Assembly (NCBI GenBank): GCA_029243485.1
Contig: JAQWRY010000052.1
Coordinates: forward strand, 62,001 to 126,000
DNA from: Candidatus Binatia bacterium
GTDB lineage: Bacteria; Desulfobacterota; Binatia; UBA12015
DNA length: 64,000 nt
Direction of reading: 5' to 3'
This document shows positions 51,054-59,138 of the stretch, piece after piece. The stretch's first letter is position 1. Each line of letters begins with the position of its first letter. A model generated the notes under the pieces. That model was not told where the DNA came from, searched no databases, and saw nothing but the letters and a program-made list of their open reading frames with translations. The position numbers were made by a program, and so were the translations under genes.

Positions 51054-51820
51054 CAGCGCTTGTCTTTGAAGCTCGCGTCGCGCTTCTCAACGAAGGCGTT
51101 GCGCGCCTCCTGCGAGTCCGGCGAGGTGTAGAGCTCGAGCGTGAAGCCCTGCTCGAAACGGTAGCTCTTCTTCACATCGATGAGCTCGATCCCGTTCAAG
51201 GACTCCTTGGCGAGCTTCACGGCCTTGGGGCTCTTGGAAGCGATCGACTCGGCGAGCTTCATCGCCGTCGGAAGAAGCTCGTCGCGCGTCGTCACCTCTT
51301 CGACCGCACCGAGCCGGTACGCCTCGGCCGCCGTGATCGGCTCGCCGGTGAGGAGCATCTTGCGGGTCTTCTGCATGCCGAACATGCGCAGCAGGTGCGT
51401 CGCCGCGCCGAGCGCGCCGCGATCGATCTCGGGGAGACCGAAGGTCGCATCGTCGGAGGCCACGAGAAGATCGGCTGCGCCGACCATCCCGATCCCGCCA
51501 CCGAGCACGAACCCGTGGGCCGCAGCGACGACGGGAACCGCACAATCGTAGATCGCGGCGAACGTGTCGTAACAGCCCTTGTTCACCTTCGTGATGACGG
51601 TCGAGTCCGCGGCGAGTTCCTTGATGTCCACGCCCGCACAGAACCCACGCCCTGCCGCAGAGAGCAGAACCACGTTCACGTCGTCGTTCTCGCCTAGCTC
51701 GCGGATGTGCGTCGCCAGGTCGTTCCACCCGACGCTGTCGAACGCGTTCACCGGAGGGTGGTTCAGCACGACGTGCGCGACGCCGTTCTCGATCTTGGTG
51801 TCTGCAGGAACGGCCACCAC
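51053..51820 (-). CDS. Enoyl-CoA hydratase/isomerase (crotonase) family protein
   Basis: This 255-aa crotonase-fold protein has the N-terminal strand VAHVVLNHPPVNAF, oxyanion-hole segments AAGRGFCAGVDIKEL and GFVLGGGIGMVGAADLLVAS, and a Glu in FGLPEIDRGAL. In Mycobacterium an EchA20-type crotonase acts with IpdAB in opening steroid ring D; the position of this gene between IpdB-like and FadE-like genes suggests the same kind of partner. A plain enoyl-CoA hydratase is also possible. The gene abuts the CoA-transferase-like gene with no gap. Confidence 0.88.
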   Translation of the reverse strand: MVAVPADTKIENGVAHVVLNHPPVNAFDSVGWNDLATHIRELGENDDVNVVLLSAAGRGFCAGVDIKELAADSTVITKVNKGCYDTFAAIYDCAVPVVAAAHGFVLGGGIGMVGAADLLVASDDATFGLPEIDRGALGAATHLLRMFGMQKTRKMLLTGEPITAAEAYRLGAVEEVTTRDELLPTAMKLAESIASKSPKAVKLAKESLNGIELIDVKKSYRFEQGFTLELYTSPDSQEARNAFVEKRDASFKDKR

Positions 51821-52588
51821 TTACTCCTTCACGGCGCCGGCGCGCGTATCATTCGGATCGAGGACCTCGCGGATGATCCGGAGCTGCTCGGCGGTCGGAG
51901 CCGGAGTCTCACCGACTTCGTCCGCCTTCGCGAAGGCGAAGCCCGTTTGCTCCGTCACGCCTTCTACCGTCTGCCCGGGATGGACAGACACCAGACGCAT
52001 CAAATGATCCCGGCCGCCGAAATCAAACACGGCCAGATTCGTAATGACGCGGCGAAGCTCAGCGAAGTCCTTCCGGACGCCGGGCTTCCAGCGGGCCGGG
52101 TCGTGACCGATGCTCGACGCCATGTCGACCTTCTCGACCATCGTGCGAGCCGAGTGGTTCGGTACGAAGTAGCTGCACGGGTGATTCATCGTGTTGCCCG
52201 GGATGCCGCGCACGCCGAGGAGCTGCACCTTGGGCTGGGCGGGATCACCGATCATGCTGATGTTGCAGTATCCCCACTTGTCGAGCTGGGTCGGCATCGT
52301 CATCGCGTGACGCTTGCCGCTCCACAGAAGCTCGAACACCCGCCGAAACGGCAGCCACCCCTCGACCGCGAGAGGGGCGGTACGGGGCCCCGGCGGGATG
52401 GGCTCCGATACCAAGGTGCACTCGGCGTCGTTGAGCAGGAGGTCCGGGCTGAAGCTGAGCTTGGCCAGCCCCGCGCCGAGGCGAGGGAGAAGGCCCATGC
52501 CTGAGGCGAGAATCTCACCGTCACCGCGGAAGGCCTCCGCGCAGGCGGTGATGCAAAGCTCCGAGAGCGTGTAGTCGCGATCACTCAT
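51821..52588 (-). CDS. ipdB: IpdB-like CoA-transferase-family beta subunit
   Basis: This 255-aa protein matches the beta subunit of the IpdAB group. Recognised segments are TACAEAFRGDGEILASGMG, LLLNDAECTLVSEP, AVEGWLPFRRVFELLWSGKR, LLGVRGIPGNTMNHPCSYFV, NLAVFDFGGRDHLMRL and SVHPGQTVE. IpdAB is a CoA-transferase-fold enzyme that hydrolytically opens the last carbocyclic ring of steroids (COCHEA-CoA) instead of moving CoA. Its partner lies 11 bases upstream. The assignment to the IpdB type rather than glutaconate CoA-transferase rests on the VEGWLPF, GVRG-PGNT-NH and FGG-DH segments. The symbol indicates similarity, not proven function. Confidence 0.8.
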   Translation of the reverse strand: MSDRDYTLSELCITACAEAFRGDGEILASGMGLLPRLGAGLAKLSFSPDLLLNDAECTLVSEPIPPGPRTAPLAVEGWLPFRRVFELLWSGKRHAMTMPTQLDKWGYCNISMIGDPAQPKVQLLGVRGIPGNTMNHPCSYFVPNHSARTMVEKVDMASSIGHDPARWKPGVRKDFAELRRVITNLAVFDFGGRDHLMRLVSVHPGQTVEGVTEQTGFAFAKADEVGETPAPTAEQLRIIREVLDPNDTRAGAVKE

Positions 52589-52599
52589 TTTTCGCGCCC

Positions 52600-53478
52600 T
52601 CAGAAGATCGGAGCCGGGATTTTCCCGACTCGCTCCTCGCCGCCCACGGTCTGGACGTACGCATCATGTTCGACATCGATGTATTTCGCCTTGTACGCGT
52701 CCCAGAGGTCCGCGTCCTTCGCGGTCGCGGAGTACTCCTTCAGATGCTCGAGATCGATGCCGTACTTCGGGACGCATGCCGTCGGGTGCGCGCCGAACGG
52801 TGCCTCGATGACGCCGTCGGTGAGAGTCCGGTTCAGCACCATCGAGTGGATGCATCCCTGACTCGTCATCTCCTCGGTGGAGACGATGCTCTCGCAGCTG
52901 ACGTAGCGCTTCGTCGCCGCTCCGCAGAAGAGGTCGTCGAAGTAGGGGTCGGGTCCTAGGATCTGACCATTGCCGCGTTCATCGCAGTGGTCGACGTGAA
53001 CGATGGCGGCATCGAGCTCGAGCGCGGGCATCGCAAGGAGGACTTCCTTGTCGTCATACGGCGACTCAACCGTACGAAGCTCGGGGTTGAGCGTCTCGAC
53101 GTCCGTCGCAAGACCGGCGCGGCAGGGGAGAAACGGCACGCGAATCATCGCCGCCTTGAGGCCCCACTGCAGCATGCCTTCGTCGATCTCCATGACGTCG
53201 GGAAGCTTCCCCGCCTGCCGCGCGGCACGGAAGTGCGCGTCGAGCGGGATCAGGTCGAGAGACACGAAGCCGAAGACCAGCTTCTTGACCTTCCCAAGGG
53301 CACAGAGAATCCCGACCTCCGGGCCTCCATACGTGACCAGCGTGAGATCCGTGAGAGACGATCGCGCGATCTCACGAACGAGCGCCATCGGCTTGCGCCG
53401 CGCCCCCCAGCCACCAACACCCAGGGTCATTCCGTCGCGCAGCTCGGCGACGGCGTCGCGGGCTGTCATCCGCTTGTT
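52600..53478 (-). CDS. ipdA: IpdA-like CoA-transferase-family alpha subunit
   Basis: This 292-aa protein starts at ATG 53478 with GAGGA upstream; a GTG at 53511 has no ribosome site, and 292 residues is the length I recall for mycobacterial IpdA. Segments shared with IpdA are RDGMTLGVGGWGARRKPMA, LVTYGGPEVGILCALGKVK, FGFVSLDLIPL, MEIDEGMLQWGLKAA and the late DPYFDDLFCGAATKRYVS. IpdA and IpdB form a heterotetramer; the conserved Glu in DEGML is in the active-site region. It heads an operon with IpdB-like, crotonase and acyl-CoA dehydrogenase genes, the strongest sign in this window for steroid or similar ring degradation. Confidence 0.8.
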   Translation of the reverse strand, partial: NKRMTARDAVAELRDGMTLGVGGWGARRKPMALVREIARSSLTDLTLVTYGGPEVGILCALGKVKKLVFGFVSLDLIPLDAHFRAARQAGKLPDVMEIDEGMLQWGLKAAMIRVPFLPCRAGLATDVETLNPELRTVESPYDDKEVLLAMPALELDAAIVHVDHCDERGNGQILGPDPYFDDLFCGAATKRYVSCESIVSTEEMTSQGCIHSMVLNRTLTDGVIEAPFGAHPTACVPKYGIDLEHLKEYSATAKDADLWDAYKAKYIDVEHDAYVQTVGGEERVGKIPAPIF

Positions 53479-53588
53479 CATGAAAAAGACGGTCCTCTCG
53501 ATATCGGGCACCGGCAGGACGCACGGCGGCCGTTGAACATCGAAAAACCACCTAACAAGGTCCCTGGAGACCGTAAAGGTATGCCCCG

Positions 53589-53603
53589 GGCCCCTCCGGG
53601 GCC
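53589..53603. terminator. GC-rich hairpin between YqeY and IpdA-like genes
   Basis: GGCCCC-TCC-GGGGCC forms a perfect 6-bp stem in the gap between the YqeY gene (ending 53632, minus) and the IpdA-like gene. It lies within a run of G/C blocks (53583-53635). It has no U-tract, so it may be a Rho-independent-like pause or simply GC-rich spacer. Confidence 0.3.
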
Positions 53604-53631
53604 TCGAGTGGGGCCACTGACGCCCCCGGGC

Positions 53632-54093
53632 CTACTCGCCGAGGCGCTTTTGGACCAACGCCCGCACGGCGTTACCGTCCGCGCGGCCACCGGCTCGCTT
53701 CATGGCCGGGCCCATCACTTTGCCCATTTCCTTGGCACTGGAGACTCCGGTCTCTGCGATCACCTCGTCGACGATCGCTAGGAGCTCCTCCTCCGAGAGC
53801 GCCGCCGGCAGGAACTCCTGCACGACCTCGAGTTCGGCCTGCTCGCGCTGAACCAGGTCGTCTCGACCGCCCTTGTGGTACTCGACGATCGACTCCCTGC
53901 GCTGCTTGGCCATCCGTCCCAGGACCTTCAGCGCCGCCTCGTCCCCGAGCTCGGTGTCCGAAGCCCCCTCGCTACGGGTGTTGATGGCCTCCTTCTTGAG
54001 CTCGCTTCGGATCAGGGACAGGGCGTCCTTGCGGACGTCCCGCGCCTTCATGGCCGTCTTCCATGCCTCAGTAATGTCGTCTTGCAGGCTCAT
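53632..54093 (-). CDS. yqeY: GatB/YqeY domain protein
   Basis: This 153-aa helical protein starts at ATG 54093 with GGGAGGATCGG upstream. It matches the YqeY family (residues LQDDITEAWKTAMKARDVRK, ELKKEAINTR, RDDLVQREQAELEVVQEFLP and GKVMGPAMKRAGGRADG), which shares its C-terminal fold with the tail domain of GatB. YqeY is thought to bind tRNA; its cellular role is not settled. It is commonly found near rpsU and dnaG, which are not visible here. It is divergent from the RRM gene. Confidence 0.9.
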   Translation of the reverse strand: MSLQDDITEAWKTAMKARDVRKDALSLIRSELKKEAINTRSEGASDTELGDEAALKVLGRMAKQRRESIVEYHKGGRDDLVQREQAELEVVQEFLPAALSEEELLAIVDEVIAETGVSSAKEMGKVMGPAMKRAGGRADGNAVRALVQKRLGE

Positions 54094-54266
54094 CCGATCC
54101 TCCCTCTCCCCATGGTCTAGCACCCCGCGCGGCAGGCCGTAGAGGCGGTACGACTGCCTTTTTTAAGGCTTTTCCCGAGTCCTAGGGCTTGCTATCTGGT
54201 GATGAGGCGGCCGTCCTGGCGGCCAACTTCGAGGGGGCCTGCTCGGCTCCTGGGAGATCGCAATCC

Positions 54267-54557
54267 GTGGGCAAGAAGCTATTTGTGGGCAACCTCTCCT
54301 ATGAGGTCGACGACAACGGCCTTAAGGAACTCTTCTCCCCTCATGGGACAATCGATAGCGCGGCGGTAGTCACCGACCGCGCAACCGGACAAAGTAAAGG
54401 CTTCGTCGAGATGGCGAGCGACGACGAAGCGGCGGCCACCATCGAGGCCTTGAAGGGCCAAGAGCACGGCGGGCGTCCACTCACAGTGAACGAAGCACGA
54501 CCCCGAGAAGACCGCCGAGGCGGTGGAGGCGGGGGCGGTGACAGAGGACGATATTAA
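54267..54557 (+). CDS. RRM-type RNA-binding protein
   Basis: This 96-aa protein starts at GTG 54267 with GGGAG upstream. It is a single RRM with RNP2 KLFVGNLSYEV and RNP1 SKGFVEMAS. The C-terminal tail is a Gly/Arg-rich stretch (RRGGGGGGGDRGRY), as in cyanobacterial and proteobacterial cold-inducible Rbp proteins. RNP1 usually reads KGFGFVEM; here one residue pair is missing before FVEM. The gene is 2 bases upstream of the IF-1 gene, so both are probably made together. It should bind single-stranded RNA and may act as an RNA chaperone in cold or growth change. Confidence 0.88.
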   Translation: MGKKLFVGNLSYEVDDNGLKELFSPHGTIDSAAVVTDRATGQSKGFVEMASDDEAAATIEALKGQEHGGRPLTVNEARPREDRRGGGGGGGDRGRY

Positions 54558-54559
54558 GT

Positions 54560-54787
54560 ATGGGGCGTGACGATCTCGCACGAGTCGACGGAGTGGTTAC
54601 TGCCGTTCTAGGCGGTGGTAACTATTCCATCGACCTTTCGAACGGCCATCAGATCACCGCCCGCCTTTCAGGGCGGCTCCGGAAATTCCACATCAAAGTG
54701 ATTCCAGGTGACCCGGTCACCGTCGGACTCTCGCCGTACGATCTCACGCACGGCTTGATCATGACGCGCCGACGCCTGGGGCAGTAA
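54560..54787 (+). CDS. infA: Translation initiation factor IF-1
   Basis: This 75-aa protein is an S1/OB-fold initiation factor that binds the ribosomal A site with IF-2 and IF-3. Typical segments are VDGVVTAVLGGGNYSIDL, GHQITARLSGRLRKFHIKV and GDPVTVGLSPYDLTHG. Length is close to the usual 72. It starts 2 bases after the RRM gene. The usual translation-apparatus context is missing, so it may be one of two infA copies in the genome. No separate promoter is visible. Confidence 0.93.
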   Translation: MGRDDLARVDGVVTAVLGGGNYSIDLSNGHQITARLSGRLRKFHIKVIPGDPVTVGLSPYDLTHGLIMTRRRLGQ

Positions 54788-54870
54788 ACGTCAGTGGCGG
54801 CCCGGGCGGCCTCCGCCCGCGTTGAGATCCCCCGGGCCGACCAGTAGCTAGCCTCATCCAGAGGCAATCT

Positions 54871-56058
54871 GTGGATCTCCGACCGACGCAAGACGAAGAA
54901 AAGTTCCGCCACGAGCTCCGCTCTTGGCTGAGTGATGCCGTTCCGGCGCACGGCTCCCCCCCTCCCCGCGAGGACTGGCCGGCGCGCCGCGCCTGGGACA
55001 CCCGGTGGCAGAAAAAGATGTTCGACGCGGGCTGGGCCGGCATCAGCTGGCCGAAGGCCTTCGGCGGCCGCCAAGCGTCCCTCGTCGAACAACTCGTCTA
55101 TTACGAGGAGTACGCGCGCGCGAAGGCGCCGTACGTCGGCGTCAACTTCGTGGGCCTCCTGCACGGCGGTCCGACGCTCATCGTCGAGGGGACCGACGCC
55201 CAAAAGGACAAGCACATCCCGTACATCCTGCGGGGAGAGCAGGTCTGGTGTCAGGGCTTCTCCGAGCCGACCGCCGGGTCGGACCTCGCGAGCCTGCGCA
55301 CCAAGGCGGAGCGCGACGGCGATCACTACGTCGTGAGCGGTCACAAGATCTGGACGAGCTTCGCGCAGGTCGCCGACTACTGTGAGCTCCTTGTTCGCAC
55401 CGACCCGAACGTGCCCAAGCACGGCGGCATCAGCTGGCTCATCATGCCAATGGATCTGGCCGGCATCGAAGTGCGCCCCTTGCCAACCCTTCACGGCGAA
55501 GGAGAGTTCAGCGAGGTCTTCCTCGACAACGTGCGCATCCCCGTCGAGAACCTCGTAGGCAAAGAGAACGACGGCTGGCGGGTCACCAACGTGACGCTGC
55601 GCTTCGAGCGAGGCACTGCCTTCGCCGGTGAGATGTACGACCTGAAGCGTTGGCTCTCCGAGATCGCCACCGCCGCACAGAAGGTTACCGACCACGGCAC
55701 GCGCGCCTGGGACGATGCCACACTGCGCCGCGAGGTCGGCCACCTCCAAGCCGACATCGACAGCCTCTGGAACATGTTGAAGCTCTCGATCGGCCAGGCC
55801 GACAAGTCCGGGGTTCCGGGCATCGGCGCATCCGCCGTGAAGCTGTTCTTCACCGAGCTCAAGCAGCGCGTCGGCGACATGGCGATGCGCGTTCTCGGGC
55901 GAGCCGTGCTCGGTCGCTCCAACATGGGCGGACTTCCCGTCGAGTACTTCTCGTACGAGGCCCTCCAGTCGCTCTCCATGACGATCGCCGCCGGCTCTTC
56001 ACAGATTCAGCGCAAGATCATAGGCGAGCGCATCCTCGGGCTCCCCAAGGACAAGTAG
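54871..56058 (+). CDS. Acyl-CoA dehydrogenase, alpha-type subunit
   Basis: This 395-aa flavoprotein starts at GTG 54871. It has MFDAGWAGISWPKAFGGRQA, the substrate-loop QGFSEPTAGSDLASLRT, SGHKIWTSFAQVADYCEL, NVTLRFERGTAFAGEMYDL and a C-terminal SSQIQRKIIGERILGLPKD. This C-terminus and the length resemble the alpha subunits of FadE26/27- or FadE28/29-like heteromers. The next gene (2 bases later) is a short acyl-CoA dehydrogenase of beta type, so the two probably form an alpha2beta2 enzyme that desaturates a bulky acyl-CoA. Confidence 0.9.
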   Translation: MDLRPTQDEEKFRHELRSWLSDAVPAHGSPPPREDWPARRAWDTRWQKKMFDAGWAGISWPKAFGGRQASLVEQLVYYEEYARAKAPYVGVNFVGLLHGGPTLIVEGTDAQKDKHIPYILRGEQVWCQGFSEPTAGSDLASLRTKAERDGDHYVVSGHKIWTSFAQVADYCELLVRTDPNVPKHGGISWLIMPMDLAGIEVRPLPTLHGEGEFSEVFLDNVRIPVENLVGKENDGWRVTNVTLRFERGTAFAGEMYDLKRWLSEIATAAQKVTDHGTRAWDDATLRREVGHLQADIDSLWNMLKLSIGQADKSGVPGIGASAVKLFFTELKQRVGDMAMRVLGRAVLGRSNMGGLPVEYFSYEALQSLSMTIAAGSSQIQRKIIGERILGLPKDK

Positions 56059-56060
56059 CC

Positions 56061-57035
56061 ATGGCGTTCAAGCTCAGTAGCGAGCAGCAGGAGCTGCAAC
56101 GCGGATTCCGCGACTTCGCGGCCGGCCGATTCCCGATCGAAAAAGTCAGCGAGATGGGCAACGGCGCCACCGATGCGACCCTCTGGACCGATCTCGCCGA
56201 CATGGGCGTCTTCAGCCTGCGGCTCCCCGAATCCGCGGGCGGTCTGGGGCTCTCGCACGTCGACGCCGTGCTCGTTTTCGAAGAGCTCGGCCGCGCGCTC
56301 ATACCCGGCCCCCTCGTTTGGACCCATCTCGCCGCGGGACTCGTCGACGGCGCCGCGACCGGCAAGACCGTCGTCACGGGTCTCGACCTCACATCGAATC
56401 GACACACGCCGCTGGTCCTCGAACACCTCGAGGCGGCCGACGTGGTCCTCGTGCTGAAGACCGATGGCGTGTGGCGCATCGACGCCGGCCAGATCGAGGC
56501 CGAACTCGTCACGACACCGCTCGATCCGCTGACGCCGGTGCATCACGCGGCGCAGCTACCGGCAGGCGAGCGAATCGCCGATGCGCAGAGCTCGAGCGCC
56601 CTCGGCCTCCTCGGCGCCACTCTCTGCGCCGCGATGCTTCTCGGCATTTCCGAAGCGACGAGCGACATGGGCGTCGCCTACGCGAAGGAACGGCAGCAGT
56701 TCGATAAGCCCATCGGGACCTTCCAGGCAATCAAGCACATGCTGGCCGACACGTTCGTTCGCCAGGAGCTCGCGCGGGCGCCGGTCTACGCAGCCGCGGG
56801 GACTCTCGATCATCCCGAAGTCGGCGACATCGCGACGGTCGTGTCCGAAGCAAAGCTCGTCGCCGGGGAGAGCGCGATGAAGAACGCTCGCACGTGCGTT
56901 CAGGTGCACGGCGGGATGGGGTACACCTGGGAAGTGCCCGTTCACTATTTCCTAAAGCGCACCTGGGTCCTCGAATCGACGTTCGGCACGGTCGACGAAC
57001 ACGCCGACCGCGTCGCCGCCACGTTCGGCGGCTGA
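56061..57035 (+). CDS. Acyl-CoA dehydrogenase, short beta-type subunit
   Basis: This 324-aa protein starts at ATG 56061, 2 bases after the alpha-type gene. It has the N-terminal MAFKLSSEQQELQRGFRDFA, LPESAGGLGLSHVDAVLVF, DKPIGTFQAIKHMLADTFV and the late VHGGMGYTWEVPVHYFLKR. It is about 60 residues shorter than ordinary enzymes and lacks the C-terminal IYEGT-like Glu. This is typical of the small subunit of steroid-type heteromeric dehydrogenases. It is followed 12 bases later by the sulfatase-like gene, so these may share a transcript. Confidence 0.88.
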   Translation: MAFKLSSEQQELQRGFRDFAAGRFPIEKVSEMGNGATDATLWTDLADMGVFSLRLPESAGGLGLSHVDAVLVFEELGRALIPGPLVWTHLAAGLVDGAATGKTVVTGLDLTSNRHTPLVLEHLEAADVVLVLKTDGVWRIDAGQIEAELVTTPLDPLTPVHHAAQLPAGERIADAQSSSALGLLGATLCAAMLLGISEATSDMGVAYAKERQQFDKPIGTFQAIKHMLADTFVRQELARAPVYAAAGTLDHPEVGDIATVVSEAKLVAGESAMKNARTCVQVHGGMGYTWEVPVHYFLKRTWVLESTFGTVDEHADRVAATFGG

Positions 57036-57047
57036 TCGTCTGCGCCC

Positions 57048-59138
57048 GTGCGCCGCACCGCGATCGTCTTCGGGCTTCTGATCCTCACGGCCGCGGCCGG
57101 CTGTAGCCGCGGAGCGCCCGACGACCCCGGCGTCGCCGAGCGGCGCCGTCGAACGGTGACGAGTTCTTCGTTCGAGCAGGCGCCCGCCGGGGCTCGACCC
57201 GCCGTCTACGCCCCGGCGTATCGGATCGTGCGTGAACTCGATCCTCCGCTGCCCCGCGCAGAGCCCGAACAGTGCGGCGTTTCCGACGATTTCCGGCCGG
57301 CGCTCGGCTGCCTCGAGAACCTCCCCCTGGGGGAGAGCACAGCGAAGAGGCCCACGGACAACCGGCTCGTGGTCGAGGGCTCCGTGCCCCGAAAATTTTG
57401 GGGTCGGCCGATGCTGATCGAGCCCCGCGTCCGCGGCGAAGCGATCGCCGGATTCAAACGCGCCTCCTCGAAGATCGTGGACTCCGGATTCTTCGGTTTC
57501 GACTTCGAGACCACGCTCCCACCGCTCGATGGCGACGGCGACCTCGAGGTTCAGCTTCGGGGGTACGTCGTGCCGCCCGCTACGCGGGACTTCACGAGCA
57601 CCGAGATCGCGATTGGCGAGGGCGACTTCCTGTCCGTCGGGCTCGCGATCTATCCGATTGGCCTGCCGTTCGCGACGCCGGTCGACTTCGAGATCACGGC
57701 GCAGTCGGACTCAGGCGATCACGAGCTGTTCCGCGAGACCATCGACCCAGCCGCGTGGGACGGTGCCTGGCTCGATCGGCGAATCGAGCTCGACGCTCTC
57801 GCCGGGCGGACGGTTCGCCTTCGGCTACGAACCAAGGCGCACCCCGCCGACGACGCCCCGGCAATGGGCTTTCCCTTGTGGGGGTCGCCCCAGGTGTTTC
57901 AGGAGACGCCGCGCGGGAAGCGCCGCAATCTGATCCTGATCTCTCTCGATACCTGGCGCGGAGACCACTTCGGCTCGAACGTGTCAGGGGGGCCCGTCAC
58001 ACCACAACTCGAGGAGCTCTCTCGAAAGGGAGCGGTCTTCCAACAGTCGATCACGACGTACCCGTCGACATCGGCGTCGCACATGAGCCTCCTCACCGGC
58101 CTGTACCCGATCACCCACCAGGTTCGGTTCGCGAACGATGTCCTGAGCGACTTACTTCCCACCCTCGCCGAGATTCTGGCCGCGAGCGGCTACCAAACGG
58201 GCGCCGTCACCGAGAACGCGATGCTGCTAGCCGAGACGGGGTTCGCGTTCGGCTTCGACTCCTACTTCGAAAACAAGGGGCTCGGAATCTGGAGCACCGA
58301 GGGACAGATCGACTCGACCCTCGCTCGGGGCCGGCGGTGGCTCCGCGAGCACGCCGGCGAGCGGTTCTTCCTCTTCCTGCACACCTACCAGGTGCACACG
58401 CCGTACGAGCCGCCAGACGAGTACATGGTGGAGCCCCGCCCTGCCGATCTCGACCCCGCCCGAGAGCCCAAATGGGTGACCCGCCTGCGCCATCAGTACG
58501 CAGGAGAAGTACGGTACTCCGACAACGCGCTCGCAGACTTCCTGCGGGAACTCGAGCGCACCGGGGTGCTCGCCGATTCCATCGTGGTTCTCACCTCCGA
58601 CCACGGCGAAGAATTCTCCGAGCATGGTCAGATGGGCCATTCGAAGAGCGTATACGACGAAGTGCTTCGGGTTCCGCTCCTCGTGTGGGCGCCCGGACTC
58701 ATTCCGCCCGACGTCCGCGTCGACTCCATGGTCTCGCTCGTCGACGTGGTTCCGACCCTCCTCGACCTTCTCGAGATCGAGGCGCCGGCGAACCTCCAAG
58801 GACGAAGCTTGCGACCCGCGCTCGAGGGACAAGCGATCTCGGTCGGCGAGCCTCGATTCGCGGAAGGCCCCGACACATCGAACCCCGGGCGCCGGCTCAT
58901 TGCCGTCCGAACCGACACGCACAAGTGGATCGCGCCCCAAGGGTCGACCACGCCAACCGAGATCTACGACCTTCGTGCCGACCCCGGAGAGACGAAGAAT
59001 CTCGACGACGACGAGCTCCGCGAGATCGGCCGACGTCACCTCGAAACGTATTTCAGCCTCGCAGCGGGCGCGTCACCCAAACGGGAACTCGACGCCCGAA
59101 CCACCGAGAAACTGCGCGCCCTCGGCTACGTCGAGTAG
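57048..59138 (+). CDS. Sulfatase-like lipoprotein (alkaline-phosphatase superfamily)
   Basis: This 696-aa exported lipoprotein starts at GTG 57048. The lipobox LTAAAGC places the lipid Cys near residue 19. Residues about 60-270 are a beta-rich N-terminal part. The sulfatase domain (about 280-680) has LISLDTWRGDHFG with metal Asp, TSASHMSLLTGLYPITH at the nucleophile region, HTYQVHTPYEPPDEY, VVLTSDHGEEFSEHGQMGHS with late metal Asp/His, and IYDLRADPGE. The nucleophile position is Thr rather than Cys/Ser of formylglycine sulfatases, so it may act as a phosphoesterase or phosphotransferase-like enzyme. Its end overlaps the convergent MFS gene by 13 bases. Confidence 0.87.
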   Translation: MRRTAIVFGLLILTAAAGCSRGAPDDPGVAERRRRTVTSSSFEQAPAGARPAVYAPAYRIVRELDPPLPRAEPEQCGVSDDFRPALGCLENLPLGESTAKRPTDNRLVVEGSVPRKFWGRPMLIEPRVRGEAIAGFKRASSKIVDSGFFGFDFETTLPPLDGDGDLEVQLRGYVVPPATRDFTSTEIAIGEGDFLSVGLAIYPIGLPFATPVDFEITAQSDSGDHELFRETIDPAAWDGAWLDRRIELDALAGRTVRLRLRTKAHPADDAPAMGFPLWGSPQVFQETPRGKRRNLILISLDTWRGDHFGSNVSGGPVTPQLEELSRKGAVFQQSITTYPSTSASHMSLLTGLYPITHQVRFANDVLSDLLPTLAEILAASGYQTGAVTENAMLLAETGFAFGFDSYFENKGLGIWSTEGQIDSTLARGRRWLREHAGERFFLFLHTYQVHTPYEPPDEYMVEPRPADLDPAREPKWVTRLRHQYAGEVRYSDNALADFLRELERTGVLADSIVVLTSDHGEEFSEHGQMGHSKSVYDEVLRVPLLVWAPGLIPPDVRVDSMVSLVDVVPTLLDLLEIEAPANLQGRSLRPALEGQAISVGEPRFAEGPDTSNPGRRLIAVRTDTHKWIAPQGSTTPTEIYDLRADPGETKNLDDDELREIGRRHLETYFSLAAGASPKRELDARTTEKLRALGYVE

